A DNA stretch of 64,000 nucleotides from Tuctoria greenei (GCA_036927565.1 JAYESD010000004.1:166257697-166321696), one strand, 5' to 3'; counted from the stretch's first letter, positions 34,181 to 46,000 are shown. The notes: a model not told the origin generated them from the sequence alone. Made by a program: numbers and translations.

Positions 34181-34930
34181 CTACTGTGAGAAAACCACGT
34201 CCTCCTCCTCCGCTGCTGCCGCCTCCTCCGCCTCCGCCGCCGGTTCCGCCTCCTCCTCCCCCGTTGCTGTCGCCGCTGCTGCCGCCTCTGCCTCCGCCTC
34301 CACCGCCGCTGCTGCCTCCTCCTGCTCCTCCTCCGCCACTGCCGCCGCCTCCATAGCGACGTCCACCTCCGCCTCAAGAGACGCCTCCTGCTCTGCCTCC
34401 TCCGCGGCTGCCGCTGCCGAAGCCGCCTCATACTCCTCAACCTCCGCCACAGTCCGAAGCTTCCCGGTGATGCGGCGCTTAATCTTCAGGAGGCCCTCTA
34501 CCCCAGCAACCTCTGCGATCGTCTCGTGGAGGGCGTCGAGACGACTGGCCACAGTCATCAACCCGTAGCAGTAGTGGCCCGCGGTGTCCATGCTCGTGTG
34601 GAGGGGAAGGGTCCCAAGACCCAGACAGCGACACGAGCGATATGTGTCTAAAAAGACCTTCCGCGCCACTGTGTTGAGCGCTAGTGCGCTATGAGCGGCG
34701 GCAAACTTGGTGTCGGTGGCCACCTTAAGGCGCTGATCGACTTCGTCGATGTGATTGGTCAGGAGTCTCAGAGTCTGCTCAACCCAACCGGGATGAGGAA
34801 GTGCAGGCGCCGCGTGTGGAGATGCGGGCGCCGCCATCAGTTCCACTGGCATTGCCGGCGGCGATGGAAACGGAGAAGGAGGTTCAGAGGATGTCGATGG
34901 CCTAGAGCGCTTCAGCACGAGCCTACCCAT
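34181..34930 (-). CDS. G1: member of an unrecognised GLGTLP-motif family, intact
   Basis: 249 residues with an intact frame. The start at 34930 is preceded by a TATA box. Residues 1-50 are Pro/Ser/Ala-rich. 50-100 look helical (LRLLTNHIDEVDQRLKVATD). 102-148 hold the family core CLGLGTLP-x4-MDTAGHYCYG then VASRLDAL. After about residue 160 comes a Glu/Ala tail encoded by GCC/CTC triplets. G2-G7 share the core and, except for the long N-terminus, the same layout. I know no family with this core and propose no function. The acidic tail and lack of a signal peptide or membrane segment suggest a soluble protein. G1 is the most diverged copy. Confidence 0.7.
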   Translation of the reverse strand: MGRLVLKRSRPSTSSEPPSPFPSPPAMPVELMAAPASPHAAPALPHPGWVEQTLRLLTNHIDEVDQRLKVATDTKFAAAHSALALNTVARKVFLDTYRSCRCLGLGTLPLHTSMDTAGHYCYGLMTVASRLDALHETIAEVAGVEGLLKIKRRITGKLRTVAEVEEYEAASAAAAAEEAEQEASLEAEVDVAMEAAAVAEEEQEEAAAAVEAEAEAAAAATATGEEEAEPAAEAEEAAAAEEEDVVFSQ

Positions 34931-35046
34931 TAGTGTGGCGACGAGGGTGCAGAGAAAGAGCGAGAGGTGGTCGAAGTGGCGGGGGGAGAAGTTGAGAGGC
35001 TAGGATCTAAGGAGTGGTGCGGCGGAGAAGCAAGAGGACAGTGAGC

Positions 35047-35053
35047 CTTTATA
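35047..35053 (-). promoter_or_regulatory. TATA box of G1
   Basis: On the minus strand the sequence reads CGCTATAAAGGCTC, with TATAAAG at these positions, about 120 bp upstream of the G1 start codon. A pyrimidine-rich leader follows. Confidence 0.6.
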
Positions 35054-35059
35054 GCGGGT

Positions 35060-35858
35060 CGTCGTCTAAGCGGACGTGTCCAGATGATCGGACGCTAGAG
35101 GAAACTGCGCTTAATTATAAACCGGTCGGTGGCCCCGGTTTCCTCAAAACCGCGGTTTGCATCCTCTCGGTCCCAACGGCTCGACGCGTCCCATTAGGAG
35201 TAAATTTACACGCGAGGAAAAACAATTTTTTCGTTATATAAAAAAAATTCGTCCGTACACGCCTAAGCCAACTTCGTGACCGGGCGTCCGTGCCAGGGGA
35301 CGCCTTGCAGCGAACATGGGCCTTGTCCTGCATGCATTACCGAGGTTTGAGGTATATATATATGCATGCATGTTAGTGTTGTTAAACATGACCGAGGTGT
35401 TTTAATTTTAGCTATGTCTAACATGCACGGACCGCAAACATGATTAACCAATTACACTACGTAAGAAACCCAAATAGGAGACAATGATGGGTGACAGATC
35501 GAATGTCCATCGATCACAAAGTGATGCGAGACGTGCTTAAAGTCATTGTTTGTCTCCTTTAGCTTCGCAATTACAAATTGAGACGAGCTTCAAACCCTAT
35601 GATCTTTTGTTTTTGTCCAATTTGCTAGATTCACTTGTGACAGATTAACACATCACTAAACTTAGATTACATTCACTTGATTAAAATCCAGAAATTCTAA
35701 CACACCAGTATTCATTGACACGAATGAACACATATATATTACAAAACACAAGAAATATGTACAAGAACATAATTGAAGCTAAACATGTACAAGAACTCTT
35801 AGAACTATAAAAGAAATATGTACAAGAACTCCTAAAGCTACTATGTCGGCCCCGCCTC
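35060..35858. other. Spacer between G1 and G2
   Basis: No gene is recognised. It contains 'cactacgtaagaaaccc' near 35456, 'tgggtgacagatcg...tcgatcacaaag' words, and, near 35755-35840, repeated 'atgtacaagaac' units in the 3' flank of G2. Confidence 0.5.
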
Positions 35859-36518
35859 CTACGCCCTCTCCCCCAACTTCTGAAACCACGACAAGCGGTC
35901 CTCCTCATCCTCGTCGTCATCGTCGTCGTCGTCGTCGAGGTGGTGGAGGTCGCCGTCGTCGTCGTCGTCGTCATCATCGTCATCATCATCATCGTTGTCA
36001 TCATCATCGTCGTCGTCGTCGTCCTCCTCCTCCACCTCCTCCTCTTGCTGCACCTCCTCCTCCTCCTCCTCCTCCTCCTCCTCCGGCGACGATGTAGCAG
36101 GAGAGTGGGCCAGCTGCTCCGGCTGAGCCGATTGCTCCGGCTGCACCAGTGGCTCCGGCTGCACCGGTGGCTCTGGCTGCACCGACGGTGGAACCCCACC
36201 GCGACGGAAGTTTCTCTCCTTCGCCGCCACCAGGGCACTACGGCCCTCGGCGCTGAGCTCCTGGGCCATCGTCTCGGACAAGATGTCCAGGCGATCGGCC
36301 ACACCCGTGAGGGCGTAGAGGAAGCGGCCGGCGGTATCCATTCCCGGAAAATCGGGAAGGGTACCAAGACCCAAGGCGTCCAAGGCCCGAGACGTACTGT
36401 TGTACGCCTCTCGCGCCATAATGAGGCGCCGGTCATCGTTCACCCTCTCGGGGGAGCTGCAGCATATCCGCTTGCCGGGTGGCTGCCTCGGCGGGCTAGG
36501 AGGCGAAAGGTTGGCCAT
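35859..36518 (-). CDS. G2: GLGTLP-family protein with long acidic tail, intact
   Basis: 219 residues from the ATG at 36518, chosen because G3 starts at the equivalent place (MANLSPPSPPRQPPGKR against MVGLPPPSPPKEPPCKK). The core at residues 34-92 reads MAREAYNSTSRAL, LGLGTLP, MDTAGRFLYAL and VADRLDIL-ETMAQEL. Residues 107-135 are PVQPEP repeats. From about 145 on there is a run of Glu and then Asp encoded by a CTC/GTC triplet repeat (minus strand GAG and GAC), ending RLSWFQKLGERA. The tail length is likely to vary by slippage. A TATA-like CATATAGG lies about 100 bp upstream. Function is unknown. No stops. Confidence 0.72.
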   Translation of the reverse strand: MANLSPPSPPRQPPGKRICCSSPERVNDDRRLIMAREAYNSTSRALDALGLGTLPDFPGMDTAGRFLYALTGVADRLDILSETMAQELSAEGRSALVAAKERNFRRGGVPPSVQPEPPVQPEPLVQPEQSAQPEQLAHSPATSSPEEEEEEEEEEVQQEEEVEEEDDDDDDDDDNDDDDDDDDDDDDDGDLHHLDDDDDDDDEDEEDRLSWFQKLGERA

Positions 36519-36753
36519 GGCTGTGGTGGTTCGTCGGCGCCGGGCTAGGAGGTGGAACGATGGAAAAAGAAGAAAGGAGTGCAAAAGTTATGTGGTTGTA
36601 CATAACCGACGACATGCCTATATGGTATGTGCGGAGTCGACGAGAGAGCGGTTCGTTTCCCGCGCCTTGAACTCTTTGCAGACCTCGTGCGGCGCAATTA
36701 AACCACTATGGAAGACGATCTTCACGGATCCTTTCGTCTCTCTTCTGGAACCG

Positions 36754-36864
36754 AATCCCCTGCAGTACTGCAGGTGCATTAGAGGTCACTGACATGTGGG
36801 CCCTATGCTCTGTGGGACCCACATGTCAGTGACTTCTAATGCACCTGCAGTACTGCAGGGGATT
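36754..36864. repeat. Foldback MITE, about 48-bp nearly perfect arms
   Basis: AATCCCCTGCAGTACTGCAG at the left is mirrored by CTGCAGTACTGCAGGGGATT at the right. The arms run on through 'gtgcattagaggtcactgacatgtgggc' to a short loop. It lies upstream of G2 and may affect its expression. Confidence 0.9.
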
Positions 36865-37099
36865 TCAGTATACATGTGGAACATCACGCACGCGTCCCTG
36901 CACCACAGCTTCTTAACTTCTCCGCAGACCTCGTGCGTCGCGTCAGTTACTTGGCGCACTGGAAAGGCCAGCGGCGAGATCTCTGGGCCCGGCGAGCCCC
37001 GCCACAGCGGCGCCGCGCGCGCGCCCTCAGCGCGAGGAAGAATGGGTCTGTGATGTTGGTTTTCTTGTTTTGTAGTAGTATTGTTTTATGTTAATGAAC

Positions 37100-37300
37100 T
37101 CAATGTCATTGTTCCTCTGTGAAGACCTTTTACCGTAGCCGGTTTCTACCATAACAGTAACCGCCTGAGATAATTAGGTTATCACCGATGGTTCTTTACT
37201 TGTATCTAGCCGTCTTTGATAATTGTTTTTCACAGACATGCCTAGTCGTTGGTTAATAACCGCCTATAATAAGGTATAACCTATGCAGTACTACTGCTGT
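37100..37300. repeat. CACTA-2 left subterminal motif cluster
   Basis: Words like 'aaccgcctgagata', 'agccgtctttgata', 'aaccgcctataata' and 'tgtgaagacc' match the hairpin motif of the 41.6-55 kb region (CTCAGGCGGTT and AACCGTCTGTGAAGA). It flanks the TNPA-Ulp1 gene on its downstream side. Confidence 0.65.
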
Positions 37301-37467
37301 TATTTCTGATTTCCAGGACAATTCAATATAATCATAGAACAAAAATCAATAATATCATAATAGAACAAAAGTCAACAATATTATCATCACAGAAGTCAAT
37401 TTAACTAAAACAATATACATATGTACAAGTTACAGATACAATTCATCTCAAAGTTTACAAATTTTCA

Positions 37468-40400
37468 CTAAAAACTGTTTCTATTGGCATAGTCGCAAAG
37501 TTCTGGCACATCAGCTGCTGCACCATCCTCATCAAAGAACTCCCCTCTTTTGTGCAAAATTTCGTGACGAATGAATTGACAGAGTTCAGCAGCAATCCTG
37601 TCAGCTCCCCCACTAGGAATACTTCTACAAACCGGCCATTCTTCGTTCAGATTCTTTGTGTGCTGCAATATAACACATAACAAGGTTTAGCATTTATTGG
37701 TTTGAACAATCTCAAAGTATAGATCAAGGTGAGAGTATATAGGAATTTATTTTGTATTTTTTGGAGCAGTTGTACTATGAGCAATTGAATTTTGAAGTTG
37801 GAATCAAAATATTAAAATAATGCTTCTGGTAATTATAAACGCCGGCAGTCCAAAGATGCTCGCATACATAATACCCGCATAAGACACTCCCAACAGGCTG
37901 CTTTGAACAAACATAATACGTTTTAATGTCCAATGCATTCATATTGGAAGGTCTCTCACCGCCAAGCCGTTCTGCGTAAAACCACCAAGCGTTGTAATAC
38001 AAGAAATGTCATATAAAACTTGTCAACACATTCTAAATGTGCATAAATTAAAATTATTGAATAAATGTACGATTTCAAAATGGAAAGGAAATCTTTGTAA
38101 CGATTTGGTGAGAAATCGGCCGAGTCCAAGACTGTTTCCATTCCCTGCGTTGGCTTGATGAAGATCATTATGTAGTGATTACTGCAAACATACAAACACA
38201 TGTGTTAACAATTACCAATAATTGCTATTTCTATATCATGTGTCGAACCTACTCGAAGTGATATGGAGCCTTTACGAGGTCCTTGCCGTCTCTGACAAAG
38301 TTAAACATCACATGTCCTATGTAAGCTGCAACTTCTGTCCTTTTATCCTTCTTAATTTTTGCGATTGCTTTTTCAAAATCTTTTCTTTTCATGTGTTTGA
38401 ACTGTGCTGAGTCTTGATCCGCCTGGACGTCGAATAGCACCTTTGCAATCCTAGTAGGGTCAAGGATACCTGTCTTGCGCTCCAACTTTTCATTATTCAT
38501 GTATTGCATCCTATTGAAGAAGTCCATAATTGTTATAATCTCATGAAATGCTTATGCGTGTAGTAAGAAAAGCAAATACAAAATATTAGAGCACTTACAA
38601 GAACCAGACGAGAAGCAGGTTGATTTCGAGCATGCCCCGATGGAAAAGGGCATGCAGCTCTTCAAATAAAATGACTCATCTATCCACTCCAGTGCTCCAG
38701 AATGCTTCTTTTGGAATACGAAATGTGACGCAATTAAGACCATATTTTGTGATGGCAAGGATGTACCACTCATGCATTCTTCTGAGCTGGACGGGTTGTT
38801 TGCTGAGTCGTACGGATGTCATGAATGGCTCCCATTCTTAAATTCAGGAGGAACATCCTCAAGCTTGTATATTGGAACTCCTGGTTTAACTAAAGCCGTC
38901 TGTCGATTATACATGACACCATCTTCTTCCCACTCCTCGATATCTCCTAATGATGGCTCATGAGAAGAACGAGATGCACTCGATTTTATAATATTTTCCT
39001 TCATAGTTTCCAAATATTTTGACACTTTTGATGAAGGTTTCTTATTTTCGTATGAGGTAACTTTGATAGGCACTGATGATCGAGGAGTAGTCGTCGGAAG
39101 TTGGACACTGGCTTGTTGTTGAACCTGTTGTTCAACTGATTGCTCTTTACTCCCAGCAGTTGGCTCTAGTACTACTTCAAGCTGTTGCTCAACTGGTTGC
39201 TCTTTACTAGCAACAGCTTGCTCTGGTACTGCTTGAAGCTATTGTCCAACTTGTTGCTCTTGGATATCATCCTTGCTGAGACATAGGGGGAGTGGATCTT
39301 CCTGGACTGGGAGTGGATCTTCATGCACTTTTGCCTTAGTAGATGGGGTTGCAGTATTTGGAGATGCGACGGGGCTAGAAATTGGCTCATCGTCCAACAC
39401 AATATCGTGTCGGTGCCAAAGGATTAATTGGTTGACAGCCTGCCCCAGAGTCGCGATCCCCTCAGGTGTGACGTGGTCTATTTCATAATCTTCATAATCA
39501 TTATCAATGATCTGAAGAACTTGCACCATAGAATAATACAACAGAAGTGGATTCCCGTTGAAGTCACGATCAGGCTTTGCGATAGCAGTGGCAACCTGTT
39601 TGGTTTTGTTCCCTGCTCTGCGTATCGGGACAAGAAGACGACAAGATTTGTCGTTAGCAATATCATCTACAGGGAACTTATGGGTTGACCCTGAGCCTGG
39701 CACGGAACCAATGCTGCTAGGGTAGGCAGTTGGAGATACTAATTGCTCCTTTTGCACCGGAACCATCACTGTACTCGGTGCCACTATATGTCCCGATTGT
39801 CTAGGTTGTTTCATTATTTCTTGCATATTTTCTTTGACCTTTTGAGCAATCGTTTCATCAAGTGTTTTCTTAAACATCTCACGTCTTCTATATGTGTCTT
39901 TATCTTTAGGGAAACCATCTAGCCAAGACATTTGAGAAGAGACCGCTCGAACCCGTCCGCTGTGTTCAGGGTTTCCTAAGATAGCGGTAAGTTGGACATT
40001 CTCCCTCTTCGGCTTGAAGAGACCCTTTTGTTGCTTTTCAATTACTTCTTTCACTTTATCCTCTACTTCATTCAGAGAGTTAGGCTTTTCAGGTTTGCCC
40101 TCGCTGGTCAAACCTGACCGAGCAAAGACCCAACATTGAGTTCACTCATCGCACCCTTCTAATGGGTGAGGATTGCCCTTACTGGTAATTTCGTCTAATA
40201 TCTTATTCCATTTCTGGACTTTGGGGGCATATCCGGCAGACCCCAAGCGATGATGGTATTTTTTCTTTTTTGCAAGCTCTGACCTAGTTGCACTTAGAGC
40301 TTTAGCATCAGGTGTGATCTTTTGACGAACAAAATCTTGCCACTGAGCTTGTGTGATTTTTCCCATCTTCCTCGGGCTAGGGACCTTATCGGCCTTAACA

Positions 40401-41062
40401 TAAGCATTCATTTCACTCTTCCAGCATCGAAACTTCTTGCCGCAAGAGACCAATGTTGCTTTCTTTACAGCTTCTTCTATGCCTTTCGGGAACTTGAATT
40501 GTTTCTTTATCCTTTCCCACAACTCATTCTTGGTCTGCTCGGGTAATTTCCTCCAATTCTGGTTGTGATCGGCCCAACTTCCCTAACAAGAAAATCGCAT
40601 GCATTACGATACTTGGTAACTGAATCCAGTGGTTCTTGGGGAAGCCCACCTGGACCGACCCTTGTTATGTACATGATGCGGTCCAATGCACCATTATTGG
40701 GACCTCGTTGTCCTTGTTTCCGCTTGAGTGAAGTTAAGGATTCATCCATTGGAGAACCTTCTGCGGTTTTAGGAGCCGATGTCACCTCATTGTCTTCGCG
40801 ATTAATCTAGGTAGAAAAAAATTATAAGACTTCGTATACTTGACAACCAACATTAACTTGAACTGCTGAAGTTAAGATTCGTGATCCATACCTCGTCGGC
40901 AGGATCATATTCCAGGTCTAGATCCACTGAAGTCTTTTTAATTTTTATATTTGGAAAAGGATCCGATGGACTGTGATAGGAGCTTGAACTGCTAGAGTCA
41001 GTAAACTCCATATTGTCTTCTTTATTGTTACTACCAGGACCAGTCTTCTTAGGTCTTTCCAT
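37468..41062 (-). pseudogene. CACTA-2 TNPA-Ulp1 fusion gene, decayed
   Basis: Exon 1 (41062-40892) starts MERPKKTGPGSNNKED. Exon 2 (from 40806) has the DNA-binding-protein part, with KKYHHRLGSAGY and LGNPEHSGRVRAV signatures of plant CACTA proteins, then a Gln/Val/Glu-rich linker. The C-terminal part is a Ulp1-like (C48) cysteine protease: His in NHYIMIF (exon 38181-38071), Asp in VLDSADF and Cys in VGSVLCGYYVCEH (about 37880). It ends near 37468. Ulp1 proteases cleave SUMO; their role in CACTA elements is unknown. Defects: frameshifts near 40578 and 38835, and in-frame stops at 40142-40144, 39239-39241 and 38675-38677. No TPase gene accompanies it. Confidence 0.85.
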
Positions 41063-41590
41063 GCTAGAACTAATAAGACAAAAAATCTAATAAATGGCAT
41101 ATTAACTCTACATGAAGTGTTGCATGAAGAAAAAGATAGAAGCATTCTAGGATTTGATAAGGCATTCTAGGGTTTAAGGCGACTGACCAAAAGGTTCCTA
41201 TACATTGCAAGGGTGACAAGCATGTTAAAAGTGCTCACCAGCAATGGCAATTTTATCTTCTTATTCTAAATAGGCTAGCTTCATTTAGAGTGGCAACCAC
41301 GTTCTTTAGGTTTACTTGGCGACGCCTAGCTCCGGACCTATAACTGATCAAGCAAGGGACAAAAAGAAAATCCTCCAGCCTTTTTCTAGTATCAAGAATC
41401 GCAAAGTGTGGCACTTGGATTTGGATGGTGAGGTGAGGCAAGGCAAGGTAGCTGCAGGCGAGAAGAGACACTCTTTTTCAGCGATGAGGGCGTACCTGGA
41501 AGTGACTAGGGCGAATCTCGGCAGCGACGACGAAGCTCGGTGGCCTACCTAGAAGTGACGAGGGTGAACACTTGGCTGTCGAGGGTTTAT
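41063..41590. other. Upstream region of the TNPA-Ulp1 gene
   Basis: No separate gene is recognised. Small frames on both strands are not supported. It likely holds the promoter of the TNPA-Ulp1 gene. Confidence 0.5.
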
Positions 41591-41763
41591 ATAAACTCCA
41601 ATTTTCTCAGGCGGATTTTAAGTACCGACCATCTCAAAAGATGGTTACCTCAGGCGGGTTTTACTTACCAACCGCCTGAGAAGATAAAATTATCTTAGGC
41701 AGTTGGTTAGTAACATCTGAGATAAACATCTTCTCAGACGGTTATTAAGTAACAACCGTCTAT
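41591..41763. repeat. CACTA-2 right subterminal motif cluster
   Basis: At least six copies of CTCAGGCGG/CCGCCTGAG words in both orientations ('tctcaggcggatttt', 'ctcaggcgggtttt', 'aaccgcctgagaag', 'cttaggcagttgg', 'cagacggttattaag', 'aaccgtctatgaag'). It leads directly into the tandem array. Confidence 0.8.
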
Positions 41764-42311
41764 GAAGATATTTACTTCTTCTTAATTAATATTCTTGATT
41801 AAATGTGGGTCCTTTAGAAAGGCAAAATTCCACTTTCTTGTAATATTATTGATATGTAAAGGTTACCATTAAATTTCACTTCATAAATCATTTGAAATTG
41901 GTCAGAACATAAAAAACATACAACAAATGCTATTTTTCATTTTTCTACCTTGATGAACATAATGATTTTTTCATTTATTTTTTCAGTGGACATTTTTACT
42001 CATCATACCAACCTCTATTAATTTTTTCAGATTTTTTTAAATTTTTTTGAATCAATGTGTGTTCATAATTTGATGAACGCCTACATAAAGACCCCTCACC
42101 AACCTCCTGTGAAGACGTGTCGATGACCGTGCGCGACCTTTCTTTTCCCTGAGGCGTGACCTTTCAATGTGCGGTAAACCAACTGCTCCATCTTCCACTC
42201 CGCGCAGCCTTAAAGACGCGCTATCACCCGTTAGTTCTCCACAAGCGTGTCGCTCACTTTGAATCCTCTTCTTTTCTTCGTCTTCCTCCGCTCCGACGAC
42301 CAAACACCACT

Positions 42312-42713
42312 ATGGTTGGCCTTCCGCCGCCAAGCCCTCCGAAGGAGCCACCTTGCAAGAAACTATGTTGCAGCTCCCCCGAGATGTTCAACACCCAGCG
42401 GCGCCTCCTCATGGCGCGAGAGGCGTACAAAAATACGTCTCGCGCCATGAGTGCCTTGGGGCTAGGTACCCTTCCAGAGTATACTGGAATGGGTACCATC
42501 GGTCAAAACCTCTATGCCCTCACGGGGGTGGCTGATCGTCTTGACATTCTGTTCGCGATGATGGCCCAGGTTTTTGTCCCTGAGGGCCGCATAACGCTGG
42601 TGGAGGCAACGGCTAGCAACCTCGGGGTTGCACCGCCAGTGCAGTCGGTGCAGCCGGTGCAACCGGCCCCTATTGCACCGGCGCCGGAGGACGAGGAGGA
42701 GGAAGAGGAGTAG
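42312..42713 (+). CDS. G3: GLGTLP-family protein, intact
   Basis: 133 residues with no stops. It starts MVGLPPPSPPKEPPCKKLCC and contains MAREAYKNTSRAM, LGLGTLPEYTGMGTIGQ and VADRLDIL in the same order as G2. It ends in VQP repeats and a short Glu run (DEEEEEE) and so lacks the long acidic tail of G2. The frame is open upstream to 42156, but the ATG at 42312 matches the start of G2. A TTAAAGA word lies about 100 bp upstream. It follows a partial S module, which ends near 42085, and sits closest to the TNPA-Ulp1 gene. It is the only plus-strand copy without a disabling change. Function is unknown. Confidence 0.7.
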   Translation: MVGLPPPSPPKEPPCKKLCCSSPEMFNTQRRLLMAREAYKNTSRAMSALGLGTLPEYTGMGTIGQNLYALTGVADRLDILFAMMAQVFVPEGRITLVEATASNLGVAPPVQSVQPVQPAPIAPAPEDEEEEEE

Positions 42714-43084
42714 GAGTAGGAGTAGGATTTAATTAGTTTTTCTTTGTTGTTTTTAATTGCTTCTGTTTTGTAAATATTGTTAATGAATGAAATCTATCTT
42801 TGTTCATCTATGTGACTGAATATTACTTGCGTATCTTGTGTTCTTTTGTGAGATGCGTGATTGAATATTGTTAATGAATGAGTATCTTGTGTGTTCTTCA
42901 ACTGTGTGAATGAATGAATGTGTAGTGTGTTCATCGTGTTCCTCAGACTCGAGTATCATAAGGTAATTATCTTAGGCGGTTGGTAATTCAAACTCGTCTT
43001 AGAAGAATATTATCTCAGGCGGTTCATAAGTTATACCCAACTGAGATAAACATCTCGGAAGGTTATTAAGTACCAACCGCCTGT
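42714..43084. other. G3 3' flank and hairpin motif
   Basis: Contains several 'aatgaatg' and 'gtgttcatc' words, then the CTTAGGCGGTTGG / CTCAGGCGGTT motifs leading to S1. Confidence 0.6.
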
Positions 43085-46000
43085 GAAGATATTTACTTCT
43101 TCTTAATTAATATTCTTGATTAAATGTGGGTCCTTTAAAAAGGCAAAATTCCACTTTCTTGTAATATTATTGATAAGTAAAGGTTACCATTAAATTTCAC
43201 TTCATAAATCTTTTGAAATCGGTCAGAACATAAAAAACATACAACAAATGATATTTATCATTTTTCTATCTTGATGAATATAATGCCTTTTTCATTTATT
43301 TTTCAGTGGACATTTTTACTCATCATACCAACCTCTATGAATTTTTTCAGATTTTTTTAATTTTTTTTGAATCAATGTGTGTTCATATATTGATGAATGC
43401 CTCATATGTATATGAGCATTTAGTTAGAATGATGGATAATTTGATGTTTGACATGTTGGAATGCTTTTAATAAAATTAAAAAATTCTCACGTGTATAAAT
43501 GATACAAATATGTTCATACAAAAAAATTTGAGTGAAGGACCTTTTTTTACGAGATACACAAATGTGAATAATATGTGAGTAGAAATTAATTTTATATTTA
43601 CCAAAACATTACAATGTCAGCGATACAAGTTTTAAATTTTTTTGTTCAGGTGGTAGATGTTAATTTTATACAAATGTAGAAGAAAGAATCATATAATTTG
43701 GACACAATTTGCAGAATCTAAACATGTTTGAGTATTTATATTGGAATCTAAATAAAAAAGAAGCAAGGGATAAGGAAACTGAAGAACAGTATCGGGCATT
43801 ATCTCAGACAGTTGGTAAGTAATACCCGACTGAGATAAAAATCTTCCTTGACGGTTATTAAGTACCAACCGTCTGTGAAGATATTTAATTCTTCTTAATT
43901 AATATTCTTGATTAAATGTGGGTCCTTTAAAAAGGCAAAATTCCACTTTCTTGTAATATTATTGATAAGTAAAGGTTACCATTAAATTTCACTTCATAAA
44001 TCTTTTGAAATCGGTCAGAACATAAAAAACATACAACAAATGATATTTTTCATTTATTTTTTCATTGGACATTTTTACTCATCATACCAACCTTTATGAT
44101 TTTTTTCAGATTTTTTAAAATTTTTTGAATCAATGTGTGTTCATAATTTGATGAATGCCTCATATGTATATGAGCATTTAGTTAGAATGATGGATAATTT
44201 GAAGTTTGACATGTTGGAATGCTTTTAAAAAAATTAACAAAATTCATACATGTATAAATGATACAAATATGTTCATACAAAAAATTTGAGTGAAGGATCT
44301 TTTTTTTACGAGATACACAAATGTGAATAATATGTGAGTAGAAATTAATTTGATATTTACCAAAATATTACAATGTCAGCTATACAAGTTTTAAAATTTT
44401 TTGTTCAGGTGGTAGATGTTAATTTTATACAAATGTAGAAGAAATAATCATATAATTAGGACACAATTTGCAGAATCTAAACATGTTTAAGTATTTATAT
44501 TGGAACCTAAACAAAAAAGAAGCAAGGGATAAGGAAACTGAAGAACAGTATCGGGCATTATCTCAGGCGGTTGGTAAGTAAAAACCGACTGAGATAAAAA
44601 TCTTCCTTGACGGTTATTAAGTACCAACCGTCTGTGAAGATATTTACTTCTTCCTAATTAATATTCTTGATTAAATGTGGGTCCTTTAAAAAGGAAAAAT
44701 TCCACTTTCTTGTAATATTATTGGTAAGTAAAGGTTAGTATTAAATTTCACTTCATAAATCTTTTGAAATCGGTCAGAAAATAAAAAACATACATCAAAT
44801 TATAATTTTCATTTTTTTATCTTAATGAATATCATACCTTTTTCATTTATTTTTTCAGAGGACATTTTTACTCATCATACCAACCTCTATGAAAATTTTC
44901 AAATTTTTTAAAATTTTTTTGAATCAATGTGTGTTCATAATTTGATGAATGCCTCATATGTATATGAGCATTTAGTTAGAATGATGGATAATTTGAAGTT
45001 TGACATGTTGGAATGCTTTTAAAAAAATTAACAAAATCCACACATATATAAATGATACAAATATGTTCATACAAAAAATTTTGAGTGAAGGACCTTTTTT
45101 TACAAGATACACAAATGTGAATAATATGTGATTAGAAATTAATTTGATATTTACCAAAACATTACAATGTCAGCTATACAAGTTTTAAAATTTTTTGTTC
45201 AGGTGGTACATGTTAATTTTATACAAATGTAGAAGAAAGAATCATATAATTTGGACACAATTTGCAGAATCTAAACATGTTTGAGTATTTATATTGGAAT
45301 CTAAATAAAAAAGAAGCAAGGGATAAGGAAACTGAAGAACAGTATCGTGCATTATCTCAGACGGTTGGTAAGTAATACCCGACTGAGATAAAAATCTTCC
45401 TTGACGGTTATTAAGTACCAAACGTCTGTGAAGATATTTAATTCTTCTTAATTAATATTCTTGATTAAATGTGGGTCCTTTAAAAAGGCAAAATTCCACT
45501 TTCTTGTAATATTATTGATAAGTAAAGGTCACCATTAAATTTCACTTCATAAATCTTTTGAAATTGGTCAGAACATAAAAAACATACAACAAATGATATT
45601 TTTCATTTTTCTATCTTGATGAATATAATGCCTTTTTCATTTATTTTTTCAGTGGACATTTTTACTCATCATACCAACCTTTATGAATTTTTTCAGATTT
45701 TTTAAATTTTTTGAATCAATGTGTGTTCATAATTTGATGAATGCCTCATATGTATATGAGCATTTAGTTAGAATGATGGATAATTTGAAGTTTGACATGT
45801 AGGAATGCTTTTAAAAAAATTAACAAAATTCATTCATGTATAAATGATACAAATATGTTCATACAAAAAATTTTAGTGAAGGATCGTTTTTTTTACGAGA
45901 TACACAAATGTGAATAATATGTGAGTAGAAATTAATTTGATATTTACCAAAACATTACAATGTAAGCTATACAAGTTTTAAAATTTTTTGTTCAGGTGGT

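Larger units (their letters stand above)
33665..37078. mobile_element. Candidate CACTA-like element carrying G1 and G2
   Basis: The left end reads CTACTACAAAAAAAAAC (33665) and the right end GTTTTGTAGTAG (37067-37078), an inverted match of 11 to 12 bp resembling a CACTA terminus with its first bases altered by CTA slippage. A TGTGATG word lies just inside each end. The target duplication is unclear. The two minus-strand G genes and a foldback MITE lie inside. It could instead be two unrelated CTA-rich spots. Confidence 0.4.

Noticed and set aside
35940..36548. Plus-strand frame of Val/Ile and Leu runs opposite G2
   Set aside because: It is the complement of the triplet repeat encoding the acidic tail of G2. 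Low complexity, not a membrane protein.
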